In this document: piece after piece, positions 26,201 through 34,315 of the stretch
Layout: each line of letters begins with the position of its first letter
How positions within the stretch are numbered: the first letter of the stretch is position 1
The notes under the pieces: generated by a model
The model's database searches: none
The model's input: only the letters and a program-made list of their open reading frames with translations
Told to the model about the DNA's origin: nothing
Translations under genes and position numbers: made by a program
Assembly: GCF_029626155.1 (NCBI RefSeq)
Contig: NZ_JARUBL010000001.1
Location: 5,250,501-5,314,500, forward strand
Length of the DNA: 64,000 nucleotides
Direction: 5' to 3'
Source of the DNA: Solwaraspora sp. WMMD1047
GTDB taxonomy: Bacteria > Actinomycetota > Actinomycetes > Mycobacteriales > Micromonosporaceae

Positions 26201-26490
26201 CGCAGCCCCGGGTCGGCGTGCAGCGCCTTGATCACGGTCGAGGTCCCGGAGCGTCGCTCGGCCTCCACGATCCGGTGCAGCTGGCGCAGCGCCAGGTCCG
26301 GGTCGGCGGCCCTCGACAGGGCGGCGAGCAGGTCCGCCGCAGCCCGGTCCACCGGTTCCTGGGCGGTGCCGTCCCAGAGGGCGAGCCCGTCCGGGCCGAG
26401 CAGGTCGCCGGCCCGGGCGCCGTACTCGGCCCCGCCCACCCCGAAGCCGTACCGGGCGAGCCGGCCGTTGGCGCTCGTCGGTCTGGTCAT
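23251..26490 (-). CDS. glnE: Glutamine synthetase adenylyltransferase/deadenylylase
   Basis: A 1079-residue bifunctional enzyme that adds or removes AMP on the Tyr of GlnA1 (Tyr402 of the gene at 3232). Two nucleotidyltransferase domains are visible: the N-terminal one with VAMGKCGGNELNYVSDVDV and the C-terminal one with IIGMGRLGGYESNYLSDADV, each followed by a helical domain. ATG 26490 (MTRPTSANGRLARYGFG) is chosen over the 74-residue Arg-rich extension. Residues about 144-180 are a Pro/Ser/Asp repeat insertion. The upstream gene ends 8 bases before the start. Confidence 0.96.
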   Translation of the reverse strand: MTRPTSANGRLARYGFGVGGAEYGARAGDLLGPDGLALWDGTAQEPVDRAAADLLAALSRAADPDLALRQLHRIVEAERRSGTSTVIKALHADPGLRRRLVAVLGASSALGDHLVANPDQWSALATGKDGLAPAADGRLDPTGWRPDPAPSTQPESAPSTQPDPAPSNPPDPAGSKPTPAGARKLPPVAALRRAYRLALLRIAAADLTGGQGLEQTMAALSGLADATLAAAYEIAVGELPAGTAEPRLAVVAMGKCGGNELNYVSDVDVIFVAAGDEDLTAGTTIATRLIHICGLVAWPVDAALRPEGNRGPLVRTLGSHLAYYKRWARTWEFQALLKARPAAGDAELAREWIEALAPLVWQAAERPEAVEDVRSMRRKIIENVPPREVEREIKRGPGGLRDIEFAVQLLQLVHGRGDETLRVPGTVPALRALVAGGYVGRADGEALLRGYRFLRAIEHRLQLQALRRTHTVPNDPAGLRWLAHGLGYTALPGRDAVESFRADWVAHATEVRRLHVKLLYRPLLESVARVSAESLRLTHESARKRLEILGFADPAGALRHLEALTGGVTRTAAIQRTLLPVLLQDFADAPEPDRGLLNYRQVSDKLGGTPWYLRLLRDEGPVARRLARVLSLSRYAADLLARDPEALRLLADDGELTPRPADVLCDGLIAAAGRHLTGRGPRPADPVQAIRAVRALRRRELFRLACADLLRRGGSLAPPAIAEPFRAGPAVFEGTVLPDGYGDPEGSTVPDGAIELGGPIAASEIVSVGAALSAVTDATLAAALQVARATQTPMPGLRFAIIGMGRLGGYESNYLSDADVLFVYDAPPEIAEGDASAAAHAIAEELRRLLGMPAPDPPLGVDADLRPEGRQGPLVRSLAAYQQYYARWSKVWESQALLRARWVCGDADLGAEFEAMADRIRYPDGGLTREQIIEIRRIKVRVENERLPRGADPATHTKLGRGGLADVEWAVQLTQLRHAGAIPALRGTRTLDALVAARDAGLIDPADTAAMAAGWTLAAQVRNALMLVRGKAGDQLPRHGVELAGVVRLLGGEDPGEFLDDYLRTARRCRSAVERVLSA

Positions 26491-26498
26491 CGCCGTCC

Positions 26499-27266
26499 CT
26501 ACTGTCCGAGCAGCGGCAGGGTACGCCGGGAGCCGGCGTCGTCGAGTTCGCCGAGCGCGAGCGCGGCGAACCGGGCCGCGAACGGCTGCCACACCTCCTC
26601 GACGTCCACCATGATCTCGTCGCAGGCGGCCACCACCGCGTCCGGGTCGTAGCCCAGCTCGGCCAGGATCGTCGAACCGGCCGCCCAGGTGGCGATCATC
26701 GCCGTGTCGCACTCGATGTGGAACTGCAGCCCCCAGGCCCGGTCACCGAGCCGGAACGCCTGGTGCGGGTAGCGGGTCGAGGCGGCCAGCAGGACCGCCC
26801 CCCTGGGCAGCTCGGTGACCTCGTCGGCGTGCCACTGCAGCACGTCGGGGACCATCGGTACGTACTTGAAGAGTGGGTCCTGGTCGGCAACGTCACGCTT
26901 GCCGACCAGCCCCGGCCCGGCCTCGGGTCCGGCCGGGCTGCGCTCGGTCAGCCCGGCGTGCGCGTTGGCCAGCAGTTGCGCACCGAGGCAGACCCCCAGG
27001 GTCGGCACCCGGTGCCGGACCGCCTTGCGGAGCAGCCCCTCCAGCGCGGGGAACCACGGCGCCCCCGGGCTGCCGTCGGGGTGCGGGTAGGCGTGCTGTT
27101 CACCCCCGAGCACCACCAGCGCCGCGAAGCCCGCCAGGTCCGCGGGGAGCACGTCATCGGCGTACGGCCGCAGCATGCGCAGCTTGAGCCCGGCCTCGGT
27201 CAGCCACTCCCCCAGCCGGCGGGCGTCGTCCGTCGGGTCGTTCTCGATCACCAGTGCGGTTCCCAC
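26499..27266 (-). CDS. Class I glutamine amidotransferase-like protein
   Basis: A 255-residue stand-alone GATase1-fold enzyme. The nucleophile elbow is LGVCLGAQLLAN (Cys about 93) and the catalytic His-Glu is in LQFHIECD (about 178-180). Such proteins include GMP synthase-like hydrolases and gamma-glutamyl peptide hydrolases; without a partner domain the real substrate is unknown. The C-terminal 60 residues are helical. It immediately precedes glnE, with an 8-base gap, consistent with one transcript linked to glutamine metabolism. Confidence 0.88.
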   Translation of the reverse strand: MGTALVIENDPTDDARRLGEWLTEAGLKLRMLRPYADDVLPADLAGFAALVVLGGEQHAYPHPDGSPGAPWFPALEGLLRKAVRHRVPTLGVCLGAQLLANAHAGLTERSPAGPEAGPGLVGKRDVADQDPLFKYVPMVPDVLQWHADEVTELPRGAVLLAASTRYPHQAFRLGDRAWGLQFHIECDTAMIATWAAGSTILAELGYDPDAVVAACDEIMVDVEEVWQPFAARFAALALGELDDAGSRRTLPLLGQ

Positions 27267-27464
27267 CCGTCGAGGCTATCGGGTACCACCGGGCACCCGC
27301 CGACGACGTGGTGTCCCAAGGATTTATTGCCGCGTCCGGCGGAGTCCAGCGTTGAATCGGCAATGAGTCAGATGCCTTGCCCAAGCCGCAATAGATCGAT
27401 GATTGTGCATTCCCATGGAGGTCGTACCCGACCATCGGGTACGCACGTTCTGGGGAGGAACCAC

Positions 27465-28472
27465 ATGCACAAACCGAGGTACGTGGCTGCCGGGATCTGC
27501 CTGGTCCTGGCGACCGTGCTCGTCGTGCCGACACCGGCCGCCGCGGCACCGGCCACCGGCTCGACCGCGGTCAGCTCCGGACTGGTGCCGGTGTACGACG
27601 CCGACCGGGGTGTCGCCGGAATGGCCAGCGGGAACGCGGCGGCCGACATCATCACCGGCTACTGGACGCCGGCCCGCCGAGCCACCGCCATTCCCGCCCG
27701 CCTGGTGGCGCCCGCCGTATCCGACCAGGCCGCGCCGCCGGCGGCGTCGACGGAGAAGGAGCGGCTCATCGCCGAACCGACGAAGGTCGACGGAGCGAGC
27801 GTCGCGGTCGCCTTCAGCCACGCCGAGGGTCGGGTGTTCTACCGCAATCCGGTGACCGGGACGAACCACTCCTGCTCGGCCGGGACGGTCAACAGCGGCA
27901 AGCGCCGGCTGGTCATGACCGCCGGGCACTGCGTGCACGGTGGCAGCGGCGGCCAGTGGATGCAGAACTGGGTCTTCTACCCCGGCTACCAGAACGGCGC
28001 CGGACCGGCGGGCGCCTTCCCCGCGTACCAGCTCTGGGCGCAGAGCGCCTGGATGAACAACAGCAATCTCGGGTACGACTACGCCGTGGCGATCACCCAG
28101 ACCAACGCCGCCGGACAGCGGGTGGTCGACCGCGTCGGCGGCAACGGGCTCACCGTCAACCCGGGCCGGCCGTTCGTGACGGCCATCGCCTACCCCAGCA
28201 ACTTCCAGAACAACGAGCAGCAGGCATTCTGCCAGGGCACGCTCAGCGCGAGGTCGATATTCAACCGGGACCAGAAGCTGAACTGCGACATGCGCTTCGG
28301 TGCCAGCGGCGGACCCTGGCTGCGGGACTACAGCGACACGAGCACGCTCGGAATCATCGTCAGCAACCAGTCGTACAGCCTGAACTCCGACGGCAGCGGA
28401 CCCGAATACGGGCCGTACTACGACAACGACACCGCCGCCCTGTACAACGCGGCGGAGGCCGCTTCACCGTGA
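27465..28472 (+). CDS. Secreted trypsin-fold serine protease
   Basis: A 335-residue exported protease. The signal peptide spans residues 1-28 (basic start, hydrophobic core, AAA cleavage). A propeptide-like region reaches about 115. The chymotrypsin fold carries His155 in TAGHC, Asp205 in NLGYDYAVA and Ser281 in FGASGGPW, so the triad is complete. The arrangement resembles V8/glutamyl endopeptidase-like enzymes of actinomycetes. Cys residues in SCSAGT and AGHCV probably form the usual disulfide. The ATG at 27465 has GGGGAGG upstream. It is monocistronic. Confidence 0.9.
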   Translation: MHKPRYVAAGICLVLATVLVVPTPAAAAPATGSTAVSSGLVPVYDADRGVAGMASGNAAADIITGYWTPARRATAIPARLVAPAVSDQAAPPAASTEKERLIAEPTKVDGASVAVAFSHAEGRVFYRNPVTGTNHSCSAGTVNSGKRRLVMTAGHCVHGGSGGQWMQNWVFYPGYQNGAGPAGAFPAYQLWAQSAWMNNSNLGYDYAVAITQTNAAGQRVVDRVGGNGLTVNPGRPFVTAIAYPSNFQNNEQQAFCQGTLSARSIFNRDQKLNCDMRFGASGGPWLRDYSDTSTLGIIVSNQSYSLNSDGSGPEYGPYYDNDTAALYNAAEAASP

Positions 28473-28599
28473 TCTGTGATCGATGACCGCTCTTCGGCAC
28501 CGGTGCCGGTGGTGGCGATCCGCCACCACCGGTTCCGCCGATGAGAAATCGCCCGCCGCGACGGGGAACTCCCGCCGGCCCTTTCCGGTCGAAGAAGGT

Positions 28600-29580
28600 A
28601 TGCGTCGGATGCTGCTGGTCACGACCTTGATCCTGCTCACCGCCACGGCGTGCGCCCGGCAGCATCCCGGCCCGTCGGCCGCGCCGCAGGCCGCGTTCGA
28701 GCAGCGGGCCCGGACCGTCGCCGACGTCTGGCGGGCCGCCGTCGCCGGTCCGGCCGGCGACCGGTGGCGCACCGGGCTGGTGCCGCTGGAAGAGCTGACC
28801 GTGCCGCCCGCCCGCGGCTTCACCGACGACACCTGGCACGCGTTCGCCGCCGGCTGGTACCGCCTGCGGGCCCCGCTTCCGACGAACCCGGCCGGCTCGA
28901 CCGTGGTCGAGTTCCCCGACCGGACGACGATGCGGGTCCCGCTGGTGGACGCCCGAACCGCCTACGCCGCGATGGACCGGGGCGACCCGCCGTGCCAGCA
29001 CCCCGACAATCCCGTCCCGCCCGGGTCCGCTCCGGGAGCCCCGGTGCCCACCCCGGCCGGAACCGGAGCGGACCCGACCGCGCCGGTCGGCGCCCCGGCG
29101 ACGCACACCTGCGCGGTACTGACCGTCACCGCCGTCGCCCCTGGCACCACCGAACTCGCCACCAGCCGGGGGCCGGTCACCGTACCGGCCTGGCTCTTCA
29201 CCGTGGCGGAGCTGCCCGAGCCGGTGGCGCGGGCCGCGCTGGACCCGGCGTCGCTGTCCGCGCCGCCGCAGCCGTCCGTCCCGCCCTGGGCCGAAGCGCC
29301 GCAGCTCGCCTCGCCGGCCCGGCTCACCAGGGTGGACGGCAACCGCCTGACCTACCCGATCGGCATCTCCGGCTGCGACCGCAACCCGGTGGGACTGGCG
29401 TACGAGACCGACGACCTGGTGGTGATCGGCGGCCGGTCCGACCCGCCGACCGGCGGCCCGTGTACCGGCGCACTGGCCCTGCCACAGGTCACGGTCACCC
29501 TGGCGGAGCCGCTCGGATCCCGGGTGGTGCTCGCCGTCGGCACCGGCTGGCCGCTGATCCGGACCGCCTCCGTCTGGTGA
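28600..29580 (+). CDS. Secreted lipoprotein of unknown function
   Basis: A 326-residue lipoprotein: a basic start MRRML, a hydrophobic core, and lipobox LTATAC with the lipid-modified Cys18. The mature protein has a paired-cysteine pattern (PPCQHP, THTCAV, SGCDRN, GPCTGA) likely forming disulfides, and a Pro-rich linker at about 140-165. The start at 28600 gives the clean signal; the longer version would add 39 residues across the AAGAAGG ribosome site. No enzyme motif is recognised. It may belong with the upstream protease only by position. Confidence 0.75.
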   Translation: MRRMLLVTTLILLTATACARQHPGPSAAPQAAFEQRARTVADVWRAAVAGPAGDRWRTGLVPLEELTVPPARGFTDDTWHAFAAGWYRLRAPLPTNPAGSTVVEFPDRTTMRVPLVDARTAYAAMDRGDPPCQHPDNPVPPGSAPGAPVPTPAGTGADPTAPVGAPATHTCAVLTVTAVAPGTTELATSRGPVTVPAWLFTVAELPEPVARAALDPASLSAPPQPSVPPWAEAPQLASPARLTRVDGNRLTYPIGISGCDRNPVGLAYETDDLVVIGGRSDPPTGGPCTGALALPQVTVTLAEPLGSRVVLAVGTGWPLIRTASVW

Positions 29581-29822
29581 CCGACGGCAAGCCTCCGGGT
29601 CACCGCGGCTTCTGAGGTCGAGGTTCGGTCTGCTGGGCTTGCCGCCGCCAGCGACGCCGAAGTGAATGCTGTCGGCTCTCACGTCGATCAATGTCGCCGA
29701 CAAACCTGAGGGCAGGATTAATGCGCGTCGCCGGGGACCGCGCTCTTACGAATGCCTAAGAAATGGGACCTACCGTCGGCTCCGAACGACAGACGCCGGC
29801 GACACGTAGGAGACGAACGACA

Positions 29823-30446
29823 ATGCTCGACCACCTGATGCCGCTGCTCTCCTCGCCCTGGCTCTACATCATCATCTTCGCGGCCGTGGCCATCGACGGA
29901 TTCATCCCGGTCCTGCCGACCGAAGTCGCGGTCATCGGCCTGAGCGCGCTGTCGGCGACCGACTCGCCGAACCTTGTCGCCCTTGCCGCCGCCGTGGTCG
30001 CCGGCGGGATCGCCGGCGACCGGGTCTCGTACCTGCTCGGCCGCAAGGCCGGCGGCCGCGTCACCGACGGCAATCTCGCGATGGTCAAGGAGAAGGCGGA
30101 ACGTGCGCTGATGCGGTACGGCGCAGTCGTGATCCTGGTCGGCCGGTTCCTGCCGTACGGGCGCACCTCCACCGCCCTGGCGGCGGGTGCGATGTCCGTC
30201 CCGCTGGGTCGGTTCCGGCTCTTCACCGCGCTGGCGAGCGCGGCCTGGGCGGTGTATGCGATCGGCCTGGGCCTGCTGGGTGGGGCGACCTTCGCCGACT
30301 CGCCGCTGCTGGGCGCCGGGAGCGCGATGGTGCTCGGAGTGGTCCTGACCGGTGTGTTCGCCCTGCGCGAGAAGTGGCGCGGCACTGCGATCACTCCGCG
30401 GCTCGTGACACACCGCTCGGTTGAGCTCGACCCCAGCCTCGGCTGA
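29823..30446 (+). CDS. DedA family membrane protein
   Basis: A 207-residue DedA/SNARE-associated membrane protein, now linked in this family to lipid-carrier transport across the membrane. The family blocks are GFIPVLPTEVAVIGLSALS, GGIAGDRVSYLLGRKAG and VGRFLPYGRTSTALAAG, with the conserved Arg and Gly residues. About five hydrophobic segments are present. ATG 29823 follows TAGGAG. The C-terminus (ITPRLVTHRSVELDPSLG) is cytoplasmic. It converges on the reductase gene with only 22 bases between. Confidence 0.9.
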   Translation: MLDHLMPLLSSPWLYIIIFAAVAIDGFIPVLPTEVAVIGLSALSATDSPNLVALAAAVVAGGIAGDRVSYLLGRKAGGRVTDGNLAMVKEKAERALMRYGAVVILVGRFLPYGRTSTALAAGAMSVPLGRFRLFTALASAAWAVYAIGLGLLGGATFADSPLLGAGSAMVLGVVLTGVFALREKWRGTAITPRLVTHRSVELDPSLG

Positions 30447-30468
30447 CCGGCTGCGCTTTTACGTCAGG

Positions 30469-31425
30469 TCAACGAACGCGTACGGCCGTCGGGAAGGACG
30501 TTCCGGTGAGCTCCTCGGAGAGCTGCCAGACGCGGTTGGCTTCGTCCTGGCTACGAAGCCGTGAGTAGATGGCGTGTTCGGCGGGTCCGCCGCCCAGGTT
30601 CCTGGGACCGCTGGGCCCGTAGAGTCGACCGCCGCGGGCGTCCGGGGAGGTGGCGGCCAACAGCGCCGGCAGCGGCGCGGTCTGCAGGTTGCCGAGGAGG
30701 ATGCCGCTGCGGGAGAGCACCCGGATGAGGCGTACGCCCACGGTGTCCCGGGCCCGGCCGACCTCGGGGCGGGCCGCCAGCAGGTTGGTCGGGGCGATAC
30801 CGGGGTGGGAGAGGTTGCTGGTGATGCCCCAGCCGCCGGCGACGCTGCGCCGGTGCAGTTCGAGCCCGAACAGACCCATAGCGATCTTGGACTGGCTGTA
30901 GGCGTGCCCGCCGCTGTAGGAACGCTCCCAGTTCAGGTCGTCCCAGTTGATGGATCTCTGGTTGGCGGCGATGCTGAGCTGGGAGGTCACCCGGGCCCGG
31001 CCCGCGCGGAGCAGTGGCAGCAGGTGCGCCACCAGGGCGAAGTGGCCCAGGTGGTTGCTGCCGAACTGGAGCTCGAACCCGTCCGCGGTGGTCTGCCGGT
31101 CCGGCGGCGTCATCACACCGGCGTTGTTGATCAGGATGTGGATCGGGCGATTCTCGCTGGTCAGCGTGGCGCCCAGGGCGGCGACCGAGCGCAGCGAGGA
31201 GAGGTCGAGCTCGCGCAGGGACAGGGCCGCTCCCGGGTGCTGCTGGCGGATCTTCGCGATCGCCGCCTCACCCTTCCGCGGGTTCCGCACGGGCATGATC
31301 ACCTCGGCGCCGGCGGCGGCGAGCCGGGTCGCCAGACCCAGCCCCACCCCGTCGCTGGCGCCGGTGACCACGGCGGTCTTCCCGGACAGGTCGGGAACGG
31401 TGATATCCGGCTGACGGCGGGCCAT
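30469..31425 (-). CDS. Short-chain dehydrogenase/reductase
   Basis: A 318-residue Rossmann-fold oxidoreductase close to retinol dehydrogenase/protochlorophyllide reductase-like SDRs. The cofactor motif is [20 protein letters not shown] appears in ILINNAGVM. The catalytic pair is in [11 protein letters not shown], where the usual YxxxK reads Tyr-Ser-Gln-Ser-Lys. Arg in MPVRNPRKG favours NADP. ATG 31425 has GGAGGCGAC upstream. Divergent from an XRE-type regulator, it is the likely target of that regulator, a pairing seen often in actinobacteria. Confidence 0.9.
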   Translation of the reverse strand: MARRQPDITVPDLSGKTAVVTGASDGVGLGLATRLAAAGAEVIMPVRNPRKGEAAIAKIRQQHPGAALSLRELDLSSLRSVAALGATLTSENRPIHILINNAGVMTPPDRQTTADGFELQFGSNHLGHFALVAHLLPLLRAGRARVTSQLSIAANQRSINWDDLNWERSYSGGHAYSQSKIAMGLFGLELHRRSVAGGWGITSNLSHPGIAPTNLLAARPEVGRARDTVGVRLIRVLSRSGILLGNLQTAPLPALLAATSPDARGGRLYGPSGPRNLGGGPAEHAIYSRLRSQDEANRVWQLSEELTGTSFPTAVRVR

Positions 31426-31567
31426 GTCGCCTCCTGGGCTCTCGAACTGGCGCTTCCGGTTCCGAGCCTGCCGCTCATCCGCCGGGCTATCCACGGACTG
31501 CCGATCCGTGGCTGCGTGATCGGGGCGGGCGGTACAAAGAAAGTCAGCACCGAGAAAGGGGCACCTG

Positions 31568-32410
31568 GTGATCGATCGGGCCGGACTGGCTCAGTTCCTC
31601 CGGCTCCACCGGGAGGCGCTGCAGCCCGAGGACGTCGGTCTCCCGCGTGGACGCCGCCGCCGGACCAACGGCCTGCGCCGCGAGGAGGTGGCCGCGCTCT
31701 GCCACATGTCGACCGACTACTACGCCCGACTCGAACGCCAGCGCGGACCCCAGCCGTCCGTGCAGATGCTCGCCTCGATCGCCCAGGGTCTGCACCTGTC
31801 GCTGGCCGAACGCGATCACCTGTTCCGGCTCGCGGGTCAGCAGCCGCCCGCCCGCGGCTTGGTCAGCGAGCACATCAGCCCCGGCATGCTGCGGGTGTTC
31901 GACCGGCTCGCCGACGACACCCCCGCCGAGATCGTCACCGAACTCGGCGAGACCCTGCGGCAGACCCCGCTGGGCGTCGCCCTCACCGGCGACACCACCG
32001 CCTACACCGGCCCGGCCCGCAGCATCGGCTACCGATGGTTCACCGACCCGGCCACCCGCCGGCTGTACGCGCCCGAGGACCACGCGTTCCTGTCCCGGAT
32101 GTTCACCTCCGGACTGCGCGAGAACGTCACCCTGCGCGGACCCGGCTCCCGGGCCGCGCAGCTCGCCGACCTCCTTCTCCCGCAGAGCGAGGAGTTCCGC
32201 GAGCTGTGGAACGACCACCAGGTCGGCATCCACCCGAACGAGGTCAAACGCTTCGTCCACCCCGAGGTCGGCCCGCTGGAGCTGAACTGCCAGACCCTGC
32301 TCGACCCGATCCAGTCGCACGCGCTGCTCGTCTACACCGCCGCCCCCGGCAGCGAGAGCTACGAAAAACTCCAACTCCTCTCCGTCATCGGCGCCCCAGC
32401 GCTGCGCTGA
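31568..32410 (+). CDS. XRE regulator with MmyB-like sensor domain
   Basis: A 280-residue regulator. The N-terminal helix-turn-helix covers about 5-90 with [28 protein letters not shown]. The C-terminal PAS-like MmyB ligand-binding domain covers about 105-275 (DNA-distal block [19 protein letters not shown]). MmyB-type regulators usually sit beside an SDR gene and control it, as the divergent reductase here suggests; fatty acids have been proposed as ligands for the family. GTG 31568 is the start. Confidence 0.92.
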   Translation: MIDRAGLAQFLRLHREALQPEDVGLPRGRRRRTNGLRREEVAALCHMSTDYYARLERQRGPQPSVQMLASIAQGLHLSLAERDHLFRLAGQQPPARGLVSEHISPGMLRVFDRLADDTPAEIVTELGETLRQTPLGVALTGDTTAYTGPARSIGYRWFTDPATRRLYAPEDHAFLSRMFTSGLRENVTLRGPGSRAAQLADLLLPQSEEFRELWNDHQVGIHPNEVKRFVHPEVGPLELNCQTLLDPIQSHALLVYTAAPGSESYEKLQLLSVIGAPALR

Positions 32411-32424
32411 CTGATTCGGGGCGC

Positions 32425-32727
32425 TCACATCACCTCGATGTCGAACTGCCGCCCGTCCGGCCCGGTCACCGTCGTCACCCCATCGTCGTCGGCGTAGCGA
32501 CGCAGCAGCAGGGCCACCCGAACCGCCCGGCTGATCACGTCGGTCCGGTTCAGCTGACCCTGTTCGCACAGCTCGTCCAGCGCGGCCATGGTTCGGGATG
32601 TCAGGTCGACCGCGACCCGGGTGAGGTCGACGACATCCCCAGCGGGGTGCTGTCTGCCGTACCGGCGGCTCTGATTTGCCGGGCGACGCCACCGACGAGG
32701 TCGGTCCGGCTCATCCGCGCGGATCAC
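32425..32727 (-). CDS. Ribbon-helix-helix-like small protein
   Basis: One hundred residues. After about 32 basic residues the protein reads DLTRVAVDLTSRTMAALDEL and CEQGQLNRTDVISRAVRVALLL, the strand-helix-helix pattern of Arc/CopG-type DNA-binding proteins. A short C-terminal strand region follows (TTVTGPDGRQFDIEVM). Its start overlaps the upstream stop as ATGA. It may be the antitoxin-like regulator of a small two-gene unit, binding the dyad at 33082-33108; this is inference. Confidence 0.7.
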   Translation of the reverse strand: MIRADEPDRPRRWRRPANQSRRYGRQHPAGDVVDLTRVAVDLTSRTMAALDELCEQGQLNRTDVISRAVRVALLLRRYADDDGVTTVTGPDGRQFDIEVM

Positions 32728-32999
32728 GGGACATCCTGCTCGTCAGGGTCGGACCTCGCCGAGCCCCAACCTGCCCGGGCATTGTCGAAAATCTTCAACG
32801 CCGCCAGGTCCTCCCTGCCGTGGGCGTCGGTCAGCAGGCAGTGGCCGTTCTCGGTTCTCCAGATGCGCCAGCGTTCGTCGGCGGGGACCCGGATCTCAAG
32901 CCCGGTTCCGGAGCCGGTGTCGAGCCAGACCGTGACGGGTTGCTCGGGTGGCGGCGGATCGGTTGGCACCACGATGCGTACCCACGGCGGAAGCCGCAT
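32724..32999 (-). CDS. Small hypothetical protein paired with the RHH protein
   Basis: Ninety-one residues from ATG 32999, preferred because GGAGGTGTCC precedes it. The text (MRLPPWVRIVVPTDPPPPEQ, then VPADERWRIWRTENGHCLLT) suggests a strand-rich domain. Family not recognised. It is translationally coupled to the ribbon-helix-helix gene and transcribed away from the AlpA-like gene at 33141. A toxin role is possible by position but has no motif support. Confidence 0.65.
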   Translation of the reverse strand: MRLPPWVRIVVPTDPPPPEQPVTVWLDTGSGTGLEIRVPADERWRIWRTENGHCLLTDAHGREDLAALKIFDNARAGWGSARSDPDEQDVP

Positions 33000-33081
33000 G
33001 GACACCTCCGGCTGGCTGTCGTGATGTGACCCGTCCACGCTGAACCGAACTCCCGGAGTAGTCAACACCCCCTAGTGTTAT

Positions 33082-33108
33082 CTTGCTATTGGTGTAACAC
33101 CTAGCAAG
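33082..33108. promoter_or_regulatory. Interrupted dyad operator between divergent small genes
   Basis: CTTGCTA (33082-33088) and TAGCAAG (33102-33108) form an inverted repeat around GGTGTAACACC (33091-33101), itself palindromic about its central A. Further CTAGTG words lie at 33072 and 33122. The region is A+T-rich compared with its surroundings. It sits between the ribbon-helix-helix unit (minus) and the AlpA-like gene (plus), so either protein could bind it. Confidence 0.65.
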
Positions 33109-33140
33109 GTTGTCTACCCTGCTAGTGGGAATGTCGCTAT

Positions 33141-33341
33141 GTGCCCACACGCCAGCCGTTGCGGATCATGGGAGCTGCCGAGATCGCCGAGTACCTCGGC
33201 GTGTCCCGCCAGTGGGTGGAGGTGCTCACGAAACGGCGGGACTTCCCCGAGCCGGCGGTGGTCCTGAAGGCTGGCCGGATCTGGCGTACCGAGGACGTCG
33301 AGGAGTGGCAGGCCACCCGCAAGCGGCAACGCGAGGAGTGA
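33141..33341 (+). CDS. AlpA/excisionase-like DNA-binding protein
   Basis: Sixty-six residues with the MerR-like/HTH-17 layout: MGAAEIAEYLGVSRQWVEVL, then RDFPEPAVVLKAGRIWRTEDVEEWQ and a basic tail. The conserved FP.P....GR.W...DV..W pattern is clear and matches the protein at 6347. GTG 33141 is used; a start at ATG 33168 would keep the whole domain. No integrase is nearby, so a local repressor role is more likely than excision. Confidence 0.8.
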   Translation: MPTRQPLRIMGAAEIAEYLGVSRQWVEVLTKRRDFPEPAVVLKAGRIWRTEDVEEWQATRKRQREE

Positions 33342-33370
33342 CCCCCTCGACCGGGCTAGGCTCGGCCGCT

Positions 33371-34315
33371 GTGAGCCTCGATCAACCATTGCGGGACGAC
33401 CCGGTCCGACCGCCCGCGTTGCGCCCCGGTGACCAGGTGATGCTGGTGTCGCCGTCCGGGCCGACCCGGCCCGAGCGGGTGGCCCGGGGCATCGAACTGC
33501 TGACCGGGTGGGGGTTGCGTCCGGTGCTCGCGCCCAACGCGTACGCCCGGCGGGGTTATCTGGCCGGGGACGACTCGCTGCGGGCCGCCGACCTGAACGC
33601 GGCGTTCGCCGATCCGGAGGTCCGGGGGGTGCTCTGCACCCGGGGCGGCTACGGCGCCCAGCGGGTGGTGGACCTGATCGACATGGCCGCCGTCCGGGCC
33701 GATCCGAAGGTGGTGGCCGGTTTCTCCGACATCACCGCGCTGCAGTTCGCGCTCTGGCACGGCGCCCGGCTGGCCACCGTGCACGGCCCGGGGGCGGCCT
33801 GGCTGGATCACCGCCTGCCGGAATCCTCGGCCGAGTCACTGCGGGCCGCGCTGATGGGCGCCGAACCGGCGACGGTCACCGCCGCGGAAACCGAGGAAAC
33901 CTTCCCGGTACGCGTACCAGGCTCGGCCACCGGGCCGCTGCTCGGCGGCAACCTGTGCCTGCTGGTCTCCTCGATCGGCACCCCGGATCTGCCGGACCTG
34001 ACCGGGGCGATCCTGCTGATCGAGGAGGTGGAGGAGCCGCCGTACAAGGTGGACCGGATGCTCACCCAGCTACGGCGGGCCGGGCTGCTGGCCGGAGTCG
34101 CCGGGGTCGCGGTCGGCCAGTTCACCCGCTGCGCCGACGACTGGCCGGTGACCATCGCCGACGTGCTCACCGACCGCCTCGGCGACCTCGGCGTCCCGGT
34201 CCTCGGCGGCCTGCCCATCGGCCACGGCACCGGCCAACTCACCGTCGGCGTCGGCGTCCCCGCGACACTGGACGCCACCGCCGGCACCCTCACCGTCTCG
34301 CCTGCCGTTCGCTGA
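33371..34315 (+). CDS. LD-carboxypeptidase, S66 family (MccF/LdcA-like)
   Basis: A 314-residue peptidase that trims L,D-tetrapeptides in murein recycling or, in MccF-type members, inactivates peptidyl-nucleotide antibiotics. Key blocks: LVSPSGPTRPERVARGIELL, VLCTRGGYGAQRVVDLID, the Ser nucleophile in VAGFSDITALQ, the catalytic Glu in LLIEEVEEPPYKVDRML, and the His in GLPIGHGTGQ. GTG 33371 is the start. It ends inside the NACHT gene, which converges with a 26-base overlap. Confidence 0.9.
   Translation: MSLDQPLRDDPVRPPALRPGDQVMLVSPSGPTRPERVARGIELLTGWGLRPVLAPNAYARRGYLAGDDSLRAADLNAAFADPEVRGVLCTRGGYGAQRVVDLIDMAAVRADPKVVAGFSDITALQFALWHGARLATVHGPGAAWLDHRLPESSAESLRAALMGAEPATVTAAETEETFPVRVPGSATGPLLGGNLCLLVSSIGTPDLPDLTGAILLIEEVEEPPYKVDRMLTQLRRAGLLAGVAGVAVGQFTRCADDWPVTIADVLTDRLGDLGVPVLGGLPIGHGTGQLTVGVGVPATLDATAGTLTVSPAVR

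Noticed and set aside
34290-34315. Overlap of the LD-carboxypeptidase and NACHT gene ends as a sign of misannotation
   Set aside because: Both C-termini look natural; short convergent overlaps are common in high-G+C genomes.
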